DNA of 19,401 nt from Hyphomicrobiales bacterium (GCA_003164375.1 PLTE01000034.1:1-19401), one strand, 5' to 3'; numbered from the stretch's first letter, positions 1 to 6,760 are shown. Notes: generated by a model not told the origin, from the sequence alone. Translations and numbers: made by a program.

Positions 1-50
1 GCGGCGGCGGCGGACACGGCGGTGGTGGTGGCCACGGCGGCAAGCGTTAA
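1..50 (+). CDS. C-terminal end of a Gly/His-rich protein (partial)
   Basis: Only the last 15 codons are inside the window. Reading from base 3 they give a run of glycines broken by two histidines, then Gly-Lys-Arg and a TAA stop at 48-50. The GGC/GGT repeats resemble those in small Gly-rich exported or membrane miniproteins, such as those at 217 and 4512. The 5' part is missing, so no function can be given. The frame is supported by the low-complexity coding pattern and by strong hairpins just after the stop. Confidence 0.5.
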   Translation, partial: GGGGHGGGGGHGGKR

Positions 51-73
51 TCTGTCATCCGCCTCAAGCGGGC

Positions 74-90
74 ATCGCCCCGCGGGCGAT
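74..90. terminator. Short GC-rich hairpin after the first gene
   Basis: A 7-base perfect stem (ATCGCCC / GGGCGAT) closes a 3-base loop 23 bases after the stop of the Gly/His-rich gene. It has no T-run, so it is not a textbook intrinsic terminator. It may work with the larger hairpin at 101-131 to end or stabilise the upstream transcript. Confidence 0.35.
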
Positions 91-100
91 AAATCGATGC

Positions 101-131
101 CCACGACTGTGCCGGATGAGCACAGTCGTGG
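101..131. terminator. Perfect 12-bp hairpin, likely terminator or mRNA stabiliser
   Basis: CCACGACTGTGC at 101-112 is the exact reverse complement of GCACAGTCGTGG at 120-131, with a 7-base loop. It lies between the end of the Gly/His-rich gene and the DUF3309-like gene. No T-tract follows on the plus strand, so Rho-independent termination is uncertain. An RNA-stabilising stem or a palindromic protein site are alternatives. Confidence 0.55.
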
Positions 132-216
132 TCTGCCTCGCGAAGGCGCAGACGGTGCAATCGGAGCACTTGTCTTCGCCTAGGCGATTTCCACATCCGA
201 CTACGGAGATAATGCC

Positions 217-381
217 ATGTCGATCGGAACCATCTTGCTCGTCATTTTGGTGATCATATTGCTCGGCGGCTTTAGCGGATTCGGCGGCGGCCCATTCTAC
301 GGCACCGGCTACTACGGTGGCGGCGGGCTCGGCCTCATTCTCATCATCGTGCTGGTCTTGGTCTTGCTCGGCAGGCTTTGA
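217..381 (+). CDS. DUF3309-like hydrophobic miniprotein (54 aa)
   Basis: The protein has 54 residues: an N-terminal hydrophobic helix (about residues 3-17), a Gly/Tyr/Phe-rich turn (18-36), a second hydrophobic helix (37-50) and a Leu-Gly-Arg-Leu end. This hairpin-like layout with the LGR ending matches the DUF3309 family of tiny alphaproteobacterial membrane proteins, whose function is unknown. GGAG in the stretch before the ATG is a good ribosome binding site. A paralogue lies at 6761-6922. The call rests on pattern recognition, not a profile search. Confidence 0.75.
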   Translation: MSIGTILLVILVIILLGGFSGFGGGPFYGTGYYGGGGLGLILIIVLVLVLLGRL

Positions 382-397
382 GTTGCCGGCTTAAGAC

Positions 398-1126
398 CTA
401 GCGGATCGCTCGATCGCCCAGCAGCCGATCGAACTCCTTCTTGGATGTGCCGTAGCACTCGCAAGAGCGGCGTAGCAGGCCGGGGCGGTCGAGGATCGTG
501 ACGTTGCCGCGGCTGTAGCGGATGAGGCCCGCCCGTTGCAGCGCGCTCGCCGCGACCGTAACGCCGGTGCGTTGCACGCCGAGCATCATCGCCAGGAACT
601 CCTGGGTCAGCAGAAACTCATCCGACTGCATGCGGTCGTGCGTCATCAGCAGCCAGCGGCTGCAGCGCTGATCGATGGAATGAAAGTGATTGCACGCGGC
701 GGACTGCGCGACCTGGTTGAAGAAAGCGTGAGCGTAGCGAAGCATCACACTTCGCATCGAGGCGCTTCGCGCCATTTCCTTCTTGAACAGCGTGGCCTTC
801 ATTTTCAGACCGGCACCGGGGACCTGCACGTAAACGCTGGTCGGCGCCCTGTCGTCGCCGAATAGGATGGGCAGACCTACCAACCCCTCGTTGCCGATCG
901 TTCCGACCTCGGCGGCCTGGCCGTTCGCCATGGTGTTGACCAGCGAGCCGACGCCAGTCTCGATGAAATAGACAAATCCGATGGGCTTGTTAGCCGGGTA
1001 GAGAGACTGCCTGTATTCCAGCGGAATCCGGTGAAGATGCGGCAGAAGCCGCGCATAATCCCGCGGCGGCAGCAAACCGAGCAATCGGTTGGCACACGGC
1101 TCCGACCTCTTGCGGCTAGCCGCCAC
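398..1126 (-). CDS. Crp/Fnr-family transcriptional regulator
   Basis: The protein has an N-terminal cyclic-nucleotide-binding-like beta-barrel (about residues 20-110 from the start chosen here), a long dimerisation helix and a C-terminal winged helix-turn-helix (about 172-201, around LTQEFLAMMLGVQRTGV). The barrel lacks the Gly-Glu...Arg phosphate-binding signature, so it probably does not bind cAMP in the usual way. The frame is open up to an ATG at 1243 (281 aa), but that ATG has no purine-rich site before it. The GTG at 1126 has AGAGGA 8 bases upstream and gives 242 aa, the usual family length, so I prefer it. The C-terminus carries two close cysteines (Cys-Glu-Cys). It is divergent from the kinase gene at 1507. 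Its target is unknown. Confidence 0.85.
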   Translation of the reverse strand: MAASRKRSEPCANRLLGLLPPRDYARLLPHLHRIPLEYRQSLYPANKPIGFVYFIETGVGSLVNTMANGQAAEVGTIGNEGLVGLPILFGDDRAPTSVYVQVPGAGLKMKATLFKKEMARSASMRSVMLRYAHAFFNQVAQSAACNHFHSIDQRCSRWLLMTHDRMQSDEFLLTQEFLAMMLGVQRTGVTVAASALQRAGLIRYSRGNVTILDRPGLLRRSCECYGTSKKEFDRLLGDRAIR

Positions 1127-1506
1127 GTTGCTGATCCTCTTCGTCGGGCTTTGGTCGAGCCACGATTGCCATGTTGAGCGCCTTTTAACGACTTCGGCAA
1201 GCTCAATGTCCGGTAGCGGACATTTTACTCGACTCCGCTCCATAAGAAGAGCAGGTTAACAATAAGAGGGCTGCGATAGAGGATGCTGCGGTAGAGCACG
1301 CGTCCGGGGCTGCGTCTTCGGTTTGCCGTCTCAGCCCGGTACAGGTGTGCGTTGCCTTCGCTCCGAGAAATGGCCGGAGCGAATCGATAATGACTCTACG
1401 GGCAACGGCGGACTTGGTCCCAATGTGAATTGGCCGATTCCGTCGCAAGCTCCGTTGATTACGGGCGCTCAGACATTGAGTTCGGAATACAGGGAAAGCC
1501 GTCAAA
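1127..1506. other. Divergent intergenic region
   Basis: This gap separates the minus-strand Crp/Fnr gene from the plus-strand kinase and must hold both promoters. If the longer Crp/Fnr start were used, 1127-1243 would be coding. I see no convincing -35/-10 pair, no ECF15-type GGAAC/CGTT pair and no clear palindrome. Small open frames in it lack coding character. Confidence 0.4.
1135..1140 (-). promoter_or_regulatory. Ribosome binding site that decides the Crp/Fnr start
   Basis: On the minus strand AGAGGA sits 8 bases before the GTG at 1126. No comparable site precedes the upstream in-frame ATG at 1243. This favours the shorter 242-aa product. Confidence 0.5.
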
Positions 1507-2286
1507 ATGGCCATCGAACAATCGCCGCATAGCGCGGATTCGCCTTCGACTATTATTTTCGAAAGTGGCGAAGGCCGGACCATCGCGAGCTATGAACGCG
1601 AGCTGATAAGACGGAGGCACACGGAGGCCGAGCTGCGAGCGGCCCTATCCCGAGAGGACGCTTTGGTTCGTCAAAAGAACGAAGCGATCGAACTTCAGGA
1701 GATTTTGAGCAAGGAATCCGATCATAGGCTGTTGAACGACCTGCAAATGATCGTGAGCCTGCTTTCGCTACAAAGCCGGGCGGCGACCAATCCCGAGGTT
1801 GCTGCGCAATTGGCCGCCGCGTCCGATCGCGTTGCGACCATCGGGCGCATCCACCGGCGTCTCCACTCGTTGGACGGCGTACAAACCTTTACGCTCAAGC
1901 AGTACCTTGAGGATCTTTGTCACGATTTCTCCATGATGCTGGCCGCGGAGCGCCCTGAGCGCGTCATCGCGGTCGAGGGGATTGAAATTACGCTGCCGGC
2001 AGCCACCGCCATTCCGCTCGGCTTTATCGCCAATGAGCTGATCACGAACGCAGCCAAATACGGCCAGGGCCGGATCACGGTCACGTTGGATAACGATCCG
2101 GCACAAGGCTACGCTCTCACGGTCGCCAACGATGGCCCCGCTTTGCCGGAAGGATTTGACCCCGCGACAAGCAAGGGCCTTGGAATGAACATCGTCCGAT
2201 CTCTTGTCGCACGAATCGGCGGCGAATTGCGGATCGGTCGAGGCGATAGCAGCCAAGGCCCGCGATTTACGGTGCTGTTCGCCTGA
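1507..2286 (+). CDS. Soluble HisKA_2-type sensor histidine kinase (259 aa)
   Basis: The protein has no membrane segment and no recognisable PAS domain. Residues 25-68 are charged and probably coiled-coil. The phosphoacceptor box SDHRLLNDLQ follows, with His73 as the likely phosphorylated residue (HisKA_2 type). A HATPase domain follows with an N-box Asn at 176 (NELITNAAKYG) and a glycine-rich lid (GLGMNIVRSL). GGGAAAG precedes the ATG. HisKA_2/HWE kinases of alphaproteobacteria often feed single-domain regulators or PhyR of the general stress response. No response regulator is adjacent, so the partner is unknown. A 111-aa unknown protein follows after 34 bases, probably in the same operon. 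Confidence 0.85.
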   Translation: MAIEQSPHSADSPSTIIFESGEGRTIASYERELIRRRHTEAELRAALSREDALVRQKNEAIELQEILSKESDHRLLNDLQMIVSLLSLQSRAATNPEVAAQLAAASDRVATIGRIHRRLHSLDGVQTFTLKQYLEDLCHDFSMMLAAERPERVIAVEGIEITLPAATAIPLGFIANELITNAAKYGQGRITVTLDNDPAQGYALTVANDGPALPEGFDPATSKGLGMNIVRSLVARIGGELRIGRGDSSQGPRFTVLFA

Positions 2287-2320
2287 TTGGTCTCAAATCG
2301 CTGCCGCGCCGGAGTTTTTG

Positions 2321-2656
2321 ATGAAAACATACGTCGCCAGTATTGGCGGAAAAGCGGCATTGGCATTTCGGGCCGAGGATGACGATCAGGCGCGCGCAAT
2401 CGTCGATGACGATGACGGCAGCATGCGGTCCGATCTGAAGGTGCTCGTCGGTGCGAACGGAACGCCGCTCTGGGACGGAAAATCCGCGATCGAAGCACGC
2501 GAGGCGACGGCGGCCCAACAGAAGGAATGGGAGCAATCTCGCGATCAGGCAATCAGGGACGGGGAAATCGACCTGGATGCCGGCAACGACCCGGACGAGT
2601 GGAACGTCTATCTCACGAGCGCTCCTCTGACGAATAAGATTCGGCGCAAGTCCTAG
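2321..2656 (+). CDS. Hypothetical acidic protein (111 aa)
   Basis: I do not recognise a family. The protein starts MKTYVASIGG, has acidic clusters (an Asp-rich stretch near residues 20-34 and another near 85-93), a Gln/Glu-rich helix near 64-80 and a basic end. It has no signal peptide and no membrane span. The ATG at 2321 has GGAG 6 bases upstream. The frame is open further upstream, to 2204, but that would overlap the kinase gene. The 34-base gap to the kinase suggests co-transcription, so it may be an accessory protein of that kinase (inference). Confidence 0.65.
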   Translation: MKTYVASIGGKAALAFRAEDDDQARAIVDDDDGSMRSDLKVLVGANGTPLWDGKSAIEAREATAAQQKEWEQSRDQAIRDGEIDLDAGNDPDEWNVYLTSAPLTNKIRRKS

Positions 2657-2700
2657 CATTCGATCTCTTGTGCTGCCGGTATTTCCAACGCGGGTCTCGC

Positions 2701-2718
2701 CGGATGATCCGGATGATC
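2701..2718. repeat. Tandem 9-bp direct repeat
   Basis: CGGATGATC occurs twice back to back in the 152-base gap before the second Crp/Fnr gene. It could be part of a regulatory site or chance. No -10/-35 pair is evident beside it. Confidence 0.35.
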
Positions 2719-2808
2719 ATGGGGGCGTCCAGCCTGCAGGAGGAATGGGACTTGGCCATTCACGTCTGGCGGGCCGGCTTTATTCCGCAATGAGGCATAG
2801 GGAACGTT

Positions 2809-3513
2809 ATGGTACGCAAGGCCACTTCGACGGCAGCTAAACACCGAGAACCATTCGATCCGAAATCGTTTCTCGCGCGTGTCGGCGACGGCCGCAGCAT
2901 CGGCAAGTACCGCAGAGGCCAGGTCGTCTATGCACAAGGGGATGCCGGCGATGCGGTGTTCTACGTCCAAAAAGGCAAGCTGAAGATCACCGTCGTTTCC
3001 GAGCAAGGCAAGGAAGCCGTCGTCGCAATTCTCGGTGCGGACGAATTCTTCGGCGAGGGATGTCTTGCCGGGCAGCCGCAGCGGATATCGACGGCCACGG
3101 TCATGACGGACGCCGTCATCGTGCGATTGGAGAAAACGGCCATTATCCGGGTTATCCACGAGGAACCGGCATTCTCCGAGATGTTCATCGCCCATCTTTT
3201 GGGCCGAACCATCCGGGTCGAAGCAGACCTCGTCGATCAACTGTTCAATTCGAGCGAAAAGCGTCTCGCCCGGATGCTCCTGCTGTTGGCGAATTTCGGC
3301 AAGGAAAGCCGACCGGAGGCGATTATCGCCAAGATCAGCCAGGAAACCCTTGCCGAGATGATCGGAACGACACGGTCGCGCGTAAGCTTTTTCATGAACA
3401 AATTCAGGAAACTCGGCTTTATCGGCTACAACGGCGGGATTGACGGCGGCATCGAAGTCCACAGTTCGTTATTGAATGTCGTTCTGCACGATCAGCCGCA
3501 GATCAAGAATTGA
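2809..3513 (+). CDS. Crp/Fnr-family transcriptional regulator with intact cNMP-type pocket
   Basis: The protein has 234 residues. The beta-barrel domain spans about 20-115 and holds the phosphate-binding cassette FGEGCL at 81-86 and Arg92 in QRIST, so cyclic-nucleotide binding is plausible. A long helix (about 118-148) precedes a winged helix-turn-helix at about 176-204 (SQETLAEMIGTTRSRVSFFM). AGGGAA lies just before the ATG. It differs from the Crp/Fnr protein at 398, which lacks the cassette. The gene stands alone, with 152 bases before and 168 bases after it. Its target genes cannot be told from the sequence; the sigma factor gene downstream is a candidate by position only. Confidence 0.9.
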   Translation: MVRKATSTAAKHREPFDPKSFLARVGDGRSIGKYRRGQVVYAQGDAGDAVFYVQKGKLKITVVSEQGKEAVVAILGADEFFGEGCLAGQPQRISTATVMTDAVIVRLEKTAIIRVIHEEPAFSEMFIAHLLGRTIRVEADLVDQLFNSSEKRLARMLLLLANFGKESRPEAIIAKISQETLAEMIGTTRSRVSFFMNKFRKLGFIGYNGGIDGGIEVHSSLLNVVLHDQPQIKN

Positions 3514-3566
3514 ATTTTCGGATCCCGTCTGCGACGCGTTGCTCGCGCCCACTAGGCCGGAAACAT

Positions 3567-3593
3567 CAGGCTTGGACGCTTCGCGAAAGCCTG
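3567..3593. terminator. Inverted repeat after the second Crp/Fnr gene
   Basis: CAGGCTT at 3567-3573 is the reverse complement of AAGCCTG at 3587-3593, with an inner GC-rich loop. There is no T-run after it, so it is a weak terminator candidate at best. It lies in the gap between the regulator and the sigma factor gene. Confidence 0.3.
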
Positions 3594-3681
3594 GAAGTGA
3601 GCATTCTTATACAGACACCAATCGCCGATCGTCCTTAAACTTCATGATGGGCGTCGATATCTCCGACCGAAGAAGGAATTC

Positions 3682-4437
3682 ATGTCTTTGCAGCACCGTT
3701 TGCCGGACCAAGCGATCCACATCGAGCCTCGGACATTATTCTGCCCAGAGAACTCCAAATTCTACCCAAAGAACTCCAAGCCAATGCGAATACCGACAGC
3801 ACCCCGGACAAAGGACAAAATATGTGCCTTCGGACGCGACGGCAGTGCTCAGAAGGCGACCGATGTGGCTCGCTCGCAAATCGAGCAGCCGGCGCTTGAG
3901 CCCTCGGTGCAGGATGTCATGCTCGCTGCGGTGCCGAGCCTGCGGGCTTTTGCGATGTCACTCAGCGGTAAATTCGATCGTGCGGATGACCTCGTGCAGG
4001 GAACGTTGCTGCGCGCCGTGGCCAATATTCATTCGTTCAAGCCGGGGACCAACATGTCCGCGTGGCTCTTCACAATCCTCCACAATCTTTTTCGCTCGGA
4101 ATTTCGCAAGCGACGCCGCGAAGTCGAGGACGCGGACGGAGGCTACTGCGATAGCCTGAAATCCTCCCCCGAGCAGCAGAGCCGGTTGGAATTCAAGGAA
4201 CTCTTCAAGGCGCTGGCAAAGCTGCCGCTCGAACAGCGCGAAGCTCTGCTTCTCGTCGGCGCGTCGGGCTTCTCTTACGATGACGCAGCCGCGATCTGTG
4301 AGACGGCGGTGGGGACGATCAAGAGTCGTGTCAATCGCGCACGCAAGCGGCTCGCCGAATTGCTCGAGCTCGATGGCGCGGACCCTTTCGGCCGGGAATC
4401 CACGACCGCCGAAGCGAAAGCCGGTTTGCTGGGGTAA
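3682..4437 (+). CDS. EcfG-like (ECF15) RNA polymerase sigma factor with N-terminal extension
   Basis: Sigma region 2 (about residues 82-146) reads DRADDLVQGTLLRAVANI and then PGTNMSAWLFTILHNLFRSE. Sigma region 4 (about 171-228) includes LPLEQREALLLVGASGFSYD and GTIKSRVNRARKRL. These stretches closely match my memory of EcfG, the general stress response sigma factor of Hyphomicrobiales. Known EcfG proteins are near 180 residues and begin close to residue 72 here. This one carries about 70 extra residues with an imperfect 7-residue repeat (PENSK / PKNSK). The ATG at 3682 has GAAGGA close upstream, so the extension may be real. Later ATGs at 3784 and 3919 lack good sites. No NepR or PhyR gene is adjacent, which is typical of extra EcfG paralogues. 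Confidence 0.85.
   Translation: MSLQHRLPDQAIHIEPRTLFCPENSKFYPKNSKPMRIPTAPRTKDKICAFGRDGSAQKATDVARSQIEQPALEPSVQDVMLAAVPSLRAFAMSLSGKFDRADDLVQGTLLRAVANIHSFKPGTNMSAWLFTILHNLFRSEFRKRRREVEDADGGYCDSLKSSPEQQSRLEFKELFKALAKLPLEQREALLLVGASGFSYDDAAAICETAVGTIKSRVNRARKRLAELLELDGADPFGRESTTAEAKAGLLG
3744..3779 (+). repeat. 15-bp imperfect direct repeat in the sigma factor extension
   Basis: Bases 3744-3758 and 3765-3779 match at 14 of 15 positions with a 21-base period. They encode PENSK and PKNSK in the N-terminal extension. An in-frame local duplication is the simplest explanation if the extension is translated. Confidence 0.6.
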
Positions 4438-4438
4438 C

Positions 4439-4465
4439 AGCGCGCGGCCGGCGAGCGGTCGCGCT
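4439..4465. terminator. GC-rich inverted repeat between convergent genes
   Basis: AGCGCG at 4439-4444 pairs with CGCGCT at 4460-4465, with further possible pairing inside. It lies directly after the sigma factor stop and before the convergent Gly/Tyr-rich gene, where a terminator is expected. It has no T-run. Confidence 0.35.
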
Positions 4466-4511
4466 CCCAAGCAGGAATGCGGCCGCCGTGGTTTCGCTAT
4501 GCCGGGCGCTT

Positions 4512-4871
4512 TCAGTAGGGAACGTAACCGCCCAAGACGCCATTGATCACAGCACCGGGAATGCCACCATAACCGGGGCATCCATTGTAGCCGTAACCAT
4601 AACCGTAGCCCGGGCCGTAGCCGGCGCAGCTGTCGTAGACCGGTCCACCGCCATAACCGCCGCCGTAGCCGCCGCCGTAGCCGCCGCCATAACCGCCACC
4701 GTAGCGGCCACCATGACCACCGCCGGATCGAGCGACATGACCGCCGCCGCCCGCATGGGCAGCCGCCGCATGTCCGGCGTGACCGTGGGGGGCAGCCAAT
4801 GCATACGTTGGCAGGCAACCAACGGCGAAGGCGGCAGCGAAAGAGCAAGCGATAAGTGTCTTATGAAGCAC
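4512..4871 (-). CDS. Exported Gly/Tyr-rich repeat protein (119 aa)
   Basis: From the GTG at 4871 the protein has a signal peptide (HKTLIACSFAAAFAVG and on to an ALA-AP cleavage site near residue 26). A His/Ala/Gly-rich stretch follows, then five GGGY units near residues 57-76 and a Tyr/Gly-rich tail with two cysteines (DSCAGYG, YNGCPGYGG). The open frame extends to an ATG at 4979, but AGGAGG 5 bases before the GTG and the signal peptide right after it make 4871 the better start. It is probably a periplasmic or surface protein. I cannot assign a function; such proteins are usually annotated as hypothetical or glycine-rich. It converges on the sigma factor gene. Confidence 0.75.
   Translation of the reverse strand: MLHKTLIACSFAAAFAVGCLPTYALAAPHGHAGHAAAAHAGGGGHVARSGGGHGGRYGGGYGGGYGGGYGGGYGGGPVYDSCAGYGPGYGYGYGYNGCPGYGGIPGAVINGVLGGYVPY
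4644..4703 (-). repeat. 12-bp tandem repeat encoding GGGY units
   Basis: Five units with a strict 12-base period, seen as ATA/GTA (Tyr codons in reverse) at 4653, 4665, 4677, 4689 and 4701. The units differ at synonymous positions only. This type of in-frame repeat can gain or lose units by slippage. Confidence 0.75.
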
Positions 4872-4876
4872 GCGAG

Positions 4877-4882
4877 CCTCCT
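4877..4882 (-). promoter_or_regulatory. Consensus ribosome binding site before a GTG start
   Basis: The minus strand reads AGGAGG, then 5 bases, then GTG at 4871. This sets the start of the Gly/Tyr-rich protein at the signal peptide and not at the upstream ATG at 4979. Confidence 0.75.
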
Positions 4883-5187
4883 GATATGACTCCAACAAGA
4901 ATGTGTTGTGAGGACATGACCAACGCCGCGCTGCTGCGAACGTTGCAAGAGTTGTCAACACGTTCGCGTGTGTTCGCAATGCGCATCGCTGCGATAATCG
5001 TTTTCAGTGAGCGATATGATACAGCCGGCGACCCGACCTTCGCTCATGGTTAGTTTGTTTTTCTGCGACTGCACTCACGTACCAGTTTGAGCGTTGTCGA
5101 CAACAGATCGTGTCGCCGGACGGCCTTTGTCGTCGCCGGGGATGAACCGCCTTTTGGCCACAACGAAACCCATCGAAGGACTTACCC
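4883..5187. other. Divergent intergenic region
   Basis: About 300 bases without a supported gene between the minus-strand Gly/Tyr-rich gene and the plus-strand 77-aa gene. It holds a perfect palindrome at 5093-5104, a T-rich stretch near 5051-5062 and several GCGAAC/GTTCGC half-sites between 4936 and 4978. On the minus strand a TTGACA-like element is present near 4955, but no good -10 follows at the right distance. Confidence 0.4.
5093..5104. promoter_or_regulatory. Perfect 12-bp palindrome GTTGTCGACAAC
   Basis: A self-complementary 12-mer with no spacer lies 84 bases before the ATG of the 77-aa gene. Its symmetry and position suit an operator for a dimeric regulator. The regulator is unknown and chance cannot be excluded. 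Confidence 0.4.
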
Positions 5188-5421
5188 ATGTCGAAAGTGA
5201 AATACATCGCCTCGACTGACGAGATTCCTGCGGGCGATCGCTACGTTCTCGTCAAGTTTGGCGAGGAATACGGGCAAACGAAACATCCGTTTGGCCTTAC
5301 CATTACGGTTGCCCGCCAAACGTCCAAGACCGTGAGCGAGCTGTCCTTCTTGACGGCGGTCCACACCGCCAAGGGGATCGCCAAGCGGCAGGGCATAGCC
5401 GCGGTATTTGCCTGCAAATAA
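5188..5421 (+). CDS. Hypothetical small protein (77 aa)
   Basis: I do not recognise a family. The protein is soluble and mixed alpha/beta in appearance, with MSKVKYIAST at the start, an aromatic and glycine-containing centre (FGEEYGQTKHPFGLTITVA) and a hydrophobic end with one cysteine. It has no signal peptide and no membrane span. GAAGGA lies 7 bases before the ATG. It is a single gene between two intergenic regions of over 200 bases. The good site and balanced codon use support translation. Confidence 0.6.
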   Translation: MSKVKYIASTDEIPAGDRYVLVKFGEEYGQTKHPFGLTITVARQTSKTVSELSFLTAVHTAKGIAKRQGIAAVFACK

Positions 5422-5637
5422 GGGCGTACGAATACGATCGCGCGCTCCGCGAGGTGAGCAATATTGCTCAGCCCGCATCGCGGCGCGAGGATAAGCTTAC
5501 TGACGGAAGAAAGCCGTCTCCCTCCTGTCTGCTGGATTTAAGTCGCGAAGGAAATTCGGGGGAGCGCGTGATTAGCCGAAGCCGGAAAGGACGCACTCGT
5601 GGGGCGCTTTTTTGAGAGCGATTCTCGGAGGGCCAGT
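5422..5637. other. Intergenic region before the PAS kinase
   Basis: 216 bases with no supported gene. Two possible starts of the downstream kinase lie at its end: GTG at 5599 with AAGGA upstream, and ATG at 5638 with GGAGGG upstream. I see no strong promoter or hairpin. Confidence 0.35.
5627..5632 (+). promoter_or_regulatory. Ribosome binding site for the PAS kinase ATG
   Basis: GGAGGG ends 5 bases before the ATG at 5638. It competes with AAGGA seven bases before the in-frame GTG at 5599. The ATG site is the stronger one, so 5638 is chosen, but both starts could be used. Confidence 0.55.
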
Positions 5638-6720
5638 ATGGAACCGTCAAACTATCGTGAGAGCGCCCCACCGGCAGGTGCGCCGACATTACCTGACGGC
5701 GAGCCGAACATAGATCTCGACGAGGCGAGCGCACTCGCCGAGGCGATCGTGGATACGGTACGCGATCCACTGCTGGTTCTTGATCAAAACCTGTGCGTCG
5801 TCACCGCAAGCCGCGCTTTCTATCAGACGTTCAGGTTGAACCAGGATATTCGCGGCCGTCCGGTTTACGGTTTGGGCGATGAGCAGTGGGACATCCCCGA
5901 GCTTCGGCTCCTGCTCGAAGCGGTCGGGACACGGCACGCCGTGATGGAAGCCTACGAAGTCGAGCAAGACTTTCCCATTATCGGCCGACGTACCATGCTC
6001 TTGAACGCGCGCGAGGTCTTCAATCAAAGAAATTCGCGCCGGCTCATACTCGTGGCGATCGAAGACATCACCGATCGGTGCGCCGCCGAACAGGCGATGG
6101 CGGAGCTGCTGCAACAGAAAGAGACGCTGCTGCAGGAGATGCAGCATCGGATTGCAAATAGCCTGCAAATTATCGCGAGCATCCTTCTGCTCAAGGCGCA
6201 GACAGTGCATTCGGAGGAGACGCGGCTGCATTTGCGGGACGCCCATCAACGGGTCATGTCGGTTGCGACCGTCCAGCAGCAACTCCAAGCTTCGGGACAC
6301 GGCGAGCCGATCGAGCTCGGCCCGTATCTGTCCCGGCTGTGCGACACCCTGGCGGGCTCCATGATCGGCGACAGCCGGCCGATTGTTCTGAGAGTGGAGG
6401 CCGACGCCGGAACGGCCGTATCCGCCGAAGTGCTGAGCTTCGGGCTGATTACCACGGAACTCGTGATCAACGCGCTGAAGCACGGTTTTCCAGACGGCGG
6501 CGGCGGCGAAATCTTGGTCAAATACGCGGTCGACGAGGCCAACTGGACTTTATCGGTGTCCGACAGCGGCGTCGGCTTGCAGCAAGACGGCGGCCGCCGC
6601 GGCCGCACTGGCTTGGGCACCAGCATCGTCGACGCCCTGGCGCAGCAGCTCAATGCCAGCGTCGAGATCACCAACCGGTCGCCGGGCATGACGGTATCGA
6701 TCGTCCACCTATCCGAATAG
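5638..6720 (+). CDS. PAS domain-containing HisKA_2 sensor histidine kinase (360 aa)
   Basis: From the ATG at 5638 the protein has a short flexible N-terminus and one PAS domain (about residues 30-145, with DPLLVLDQNLCVVTASRAFY near its start). A short coiled coil leads to the phosphoacceptor box LLQEMQHRIANSLQIIAS with His170. The HATPase domain has its N-box Asn at 278 (ELVINALKHGF) and a lid reading RTGLGTSIVDAL. There is no membrane segment, so it probably senses a cytoplasmic signal through the PAS domain; the ligand is unknown. No response regulator is beside it. A DUF3309-like gene starts 40 bases after its stop and is probably in the same operon. A GTG start at 5599 would add 13 residues. 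Confidence 0.88.
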   Translation: MEPSNYRESAPPAGAPTLPDGEPNIDLDEASALAEAIVDTVRDPLLVLDQNLCVVTASRAFYQTFRLNQDIRGRPVYGLGDEQWDIPELRLLLEAVGTRHAVMEAYEVEQDFPIIGRRTMLLNAREVFNQRNSRRLILVAIEDITDRCAAEQAMAELLQQKETLLQEMQHRIANSLQIIASILLLKAQTVHSEETRLHLRDAHQRVMSVATVQQQLQASGHGEPIELGPYLSRLCDTLAGSMIGDSRPIVLRVEADAGTAVSAEVLSFGLITTELVINALKHGFPDGGGGEILVKYAVDEANWTLSVSDSGVGLQQDGGRRGRTGLGTSIVDALAQQLNASVEITNRSPGMTVSIVHLSE

Positions 6721-6760
6721 CCGCGAAGCACGCGCGGCAAAAGCAAATGGAGATAACAAC

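Noticed and set aside
1127..1243. N-terminal extension of the first Crp/Fnr protein (ATG at 1243)
   Set aside because: The ATG has no purine-rich site, the codons are less typical than in the rest of the gene, and the family usually starts near the GTG at 1126. It stays possible.
2653..3462. 269-aa open frame on the minus strand
   Set aside because: It is antisense to the Crp/Fnr gene at 2809, which has clear domains and a ribosome binding site.
4644..4703. CRISPR-like array
   Set aside because: The 12-base period has no spacers and encodes GGGY units in frame; it is a coding tandem repeat.
3958..4848. 296-aa Arg/Trp-rich open frame on the minus strand
   Set aside because: It covers the sigma factor antisense and the Gly/Tyr-rich gene in a second frame. 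Its composition is an artefact of the GC-rich repeats.
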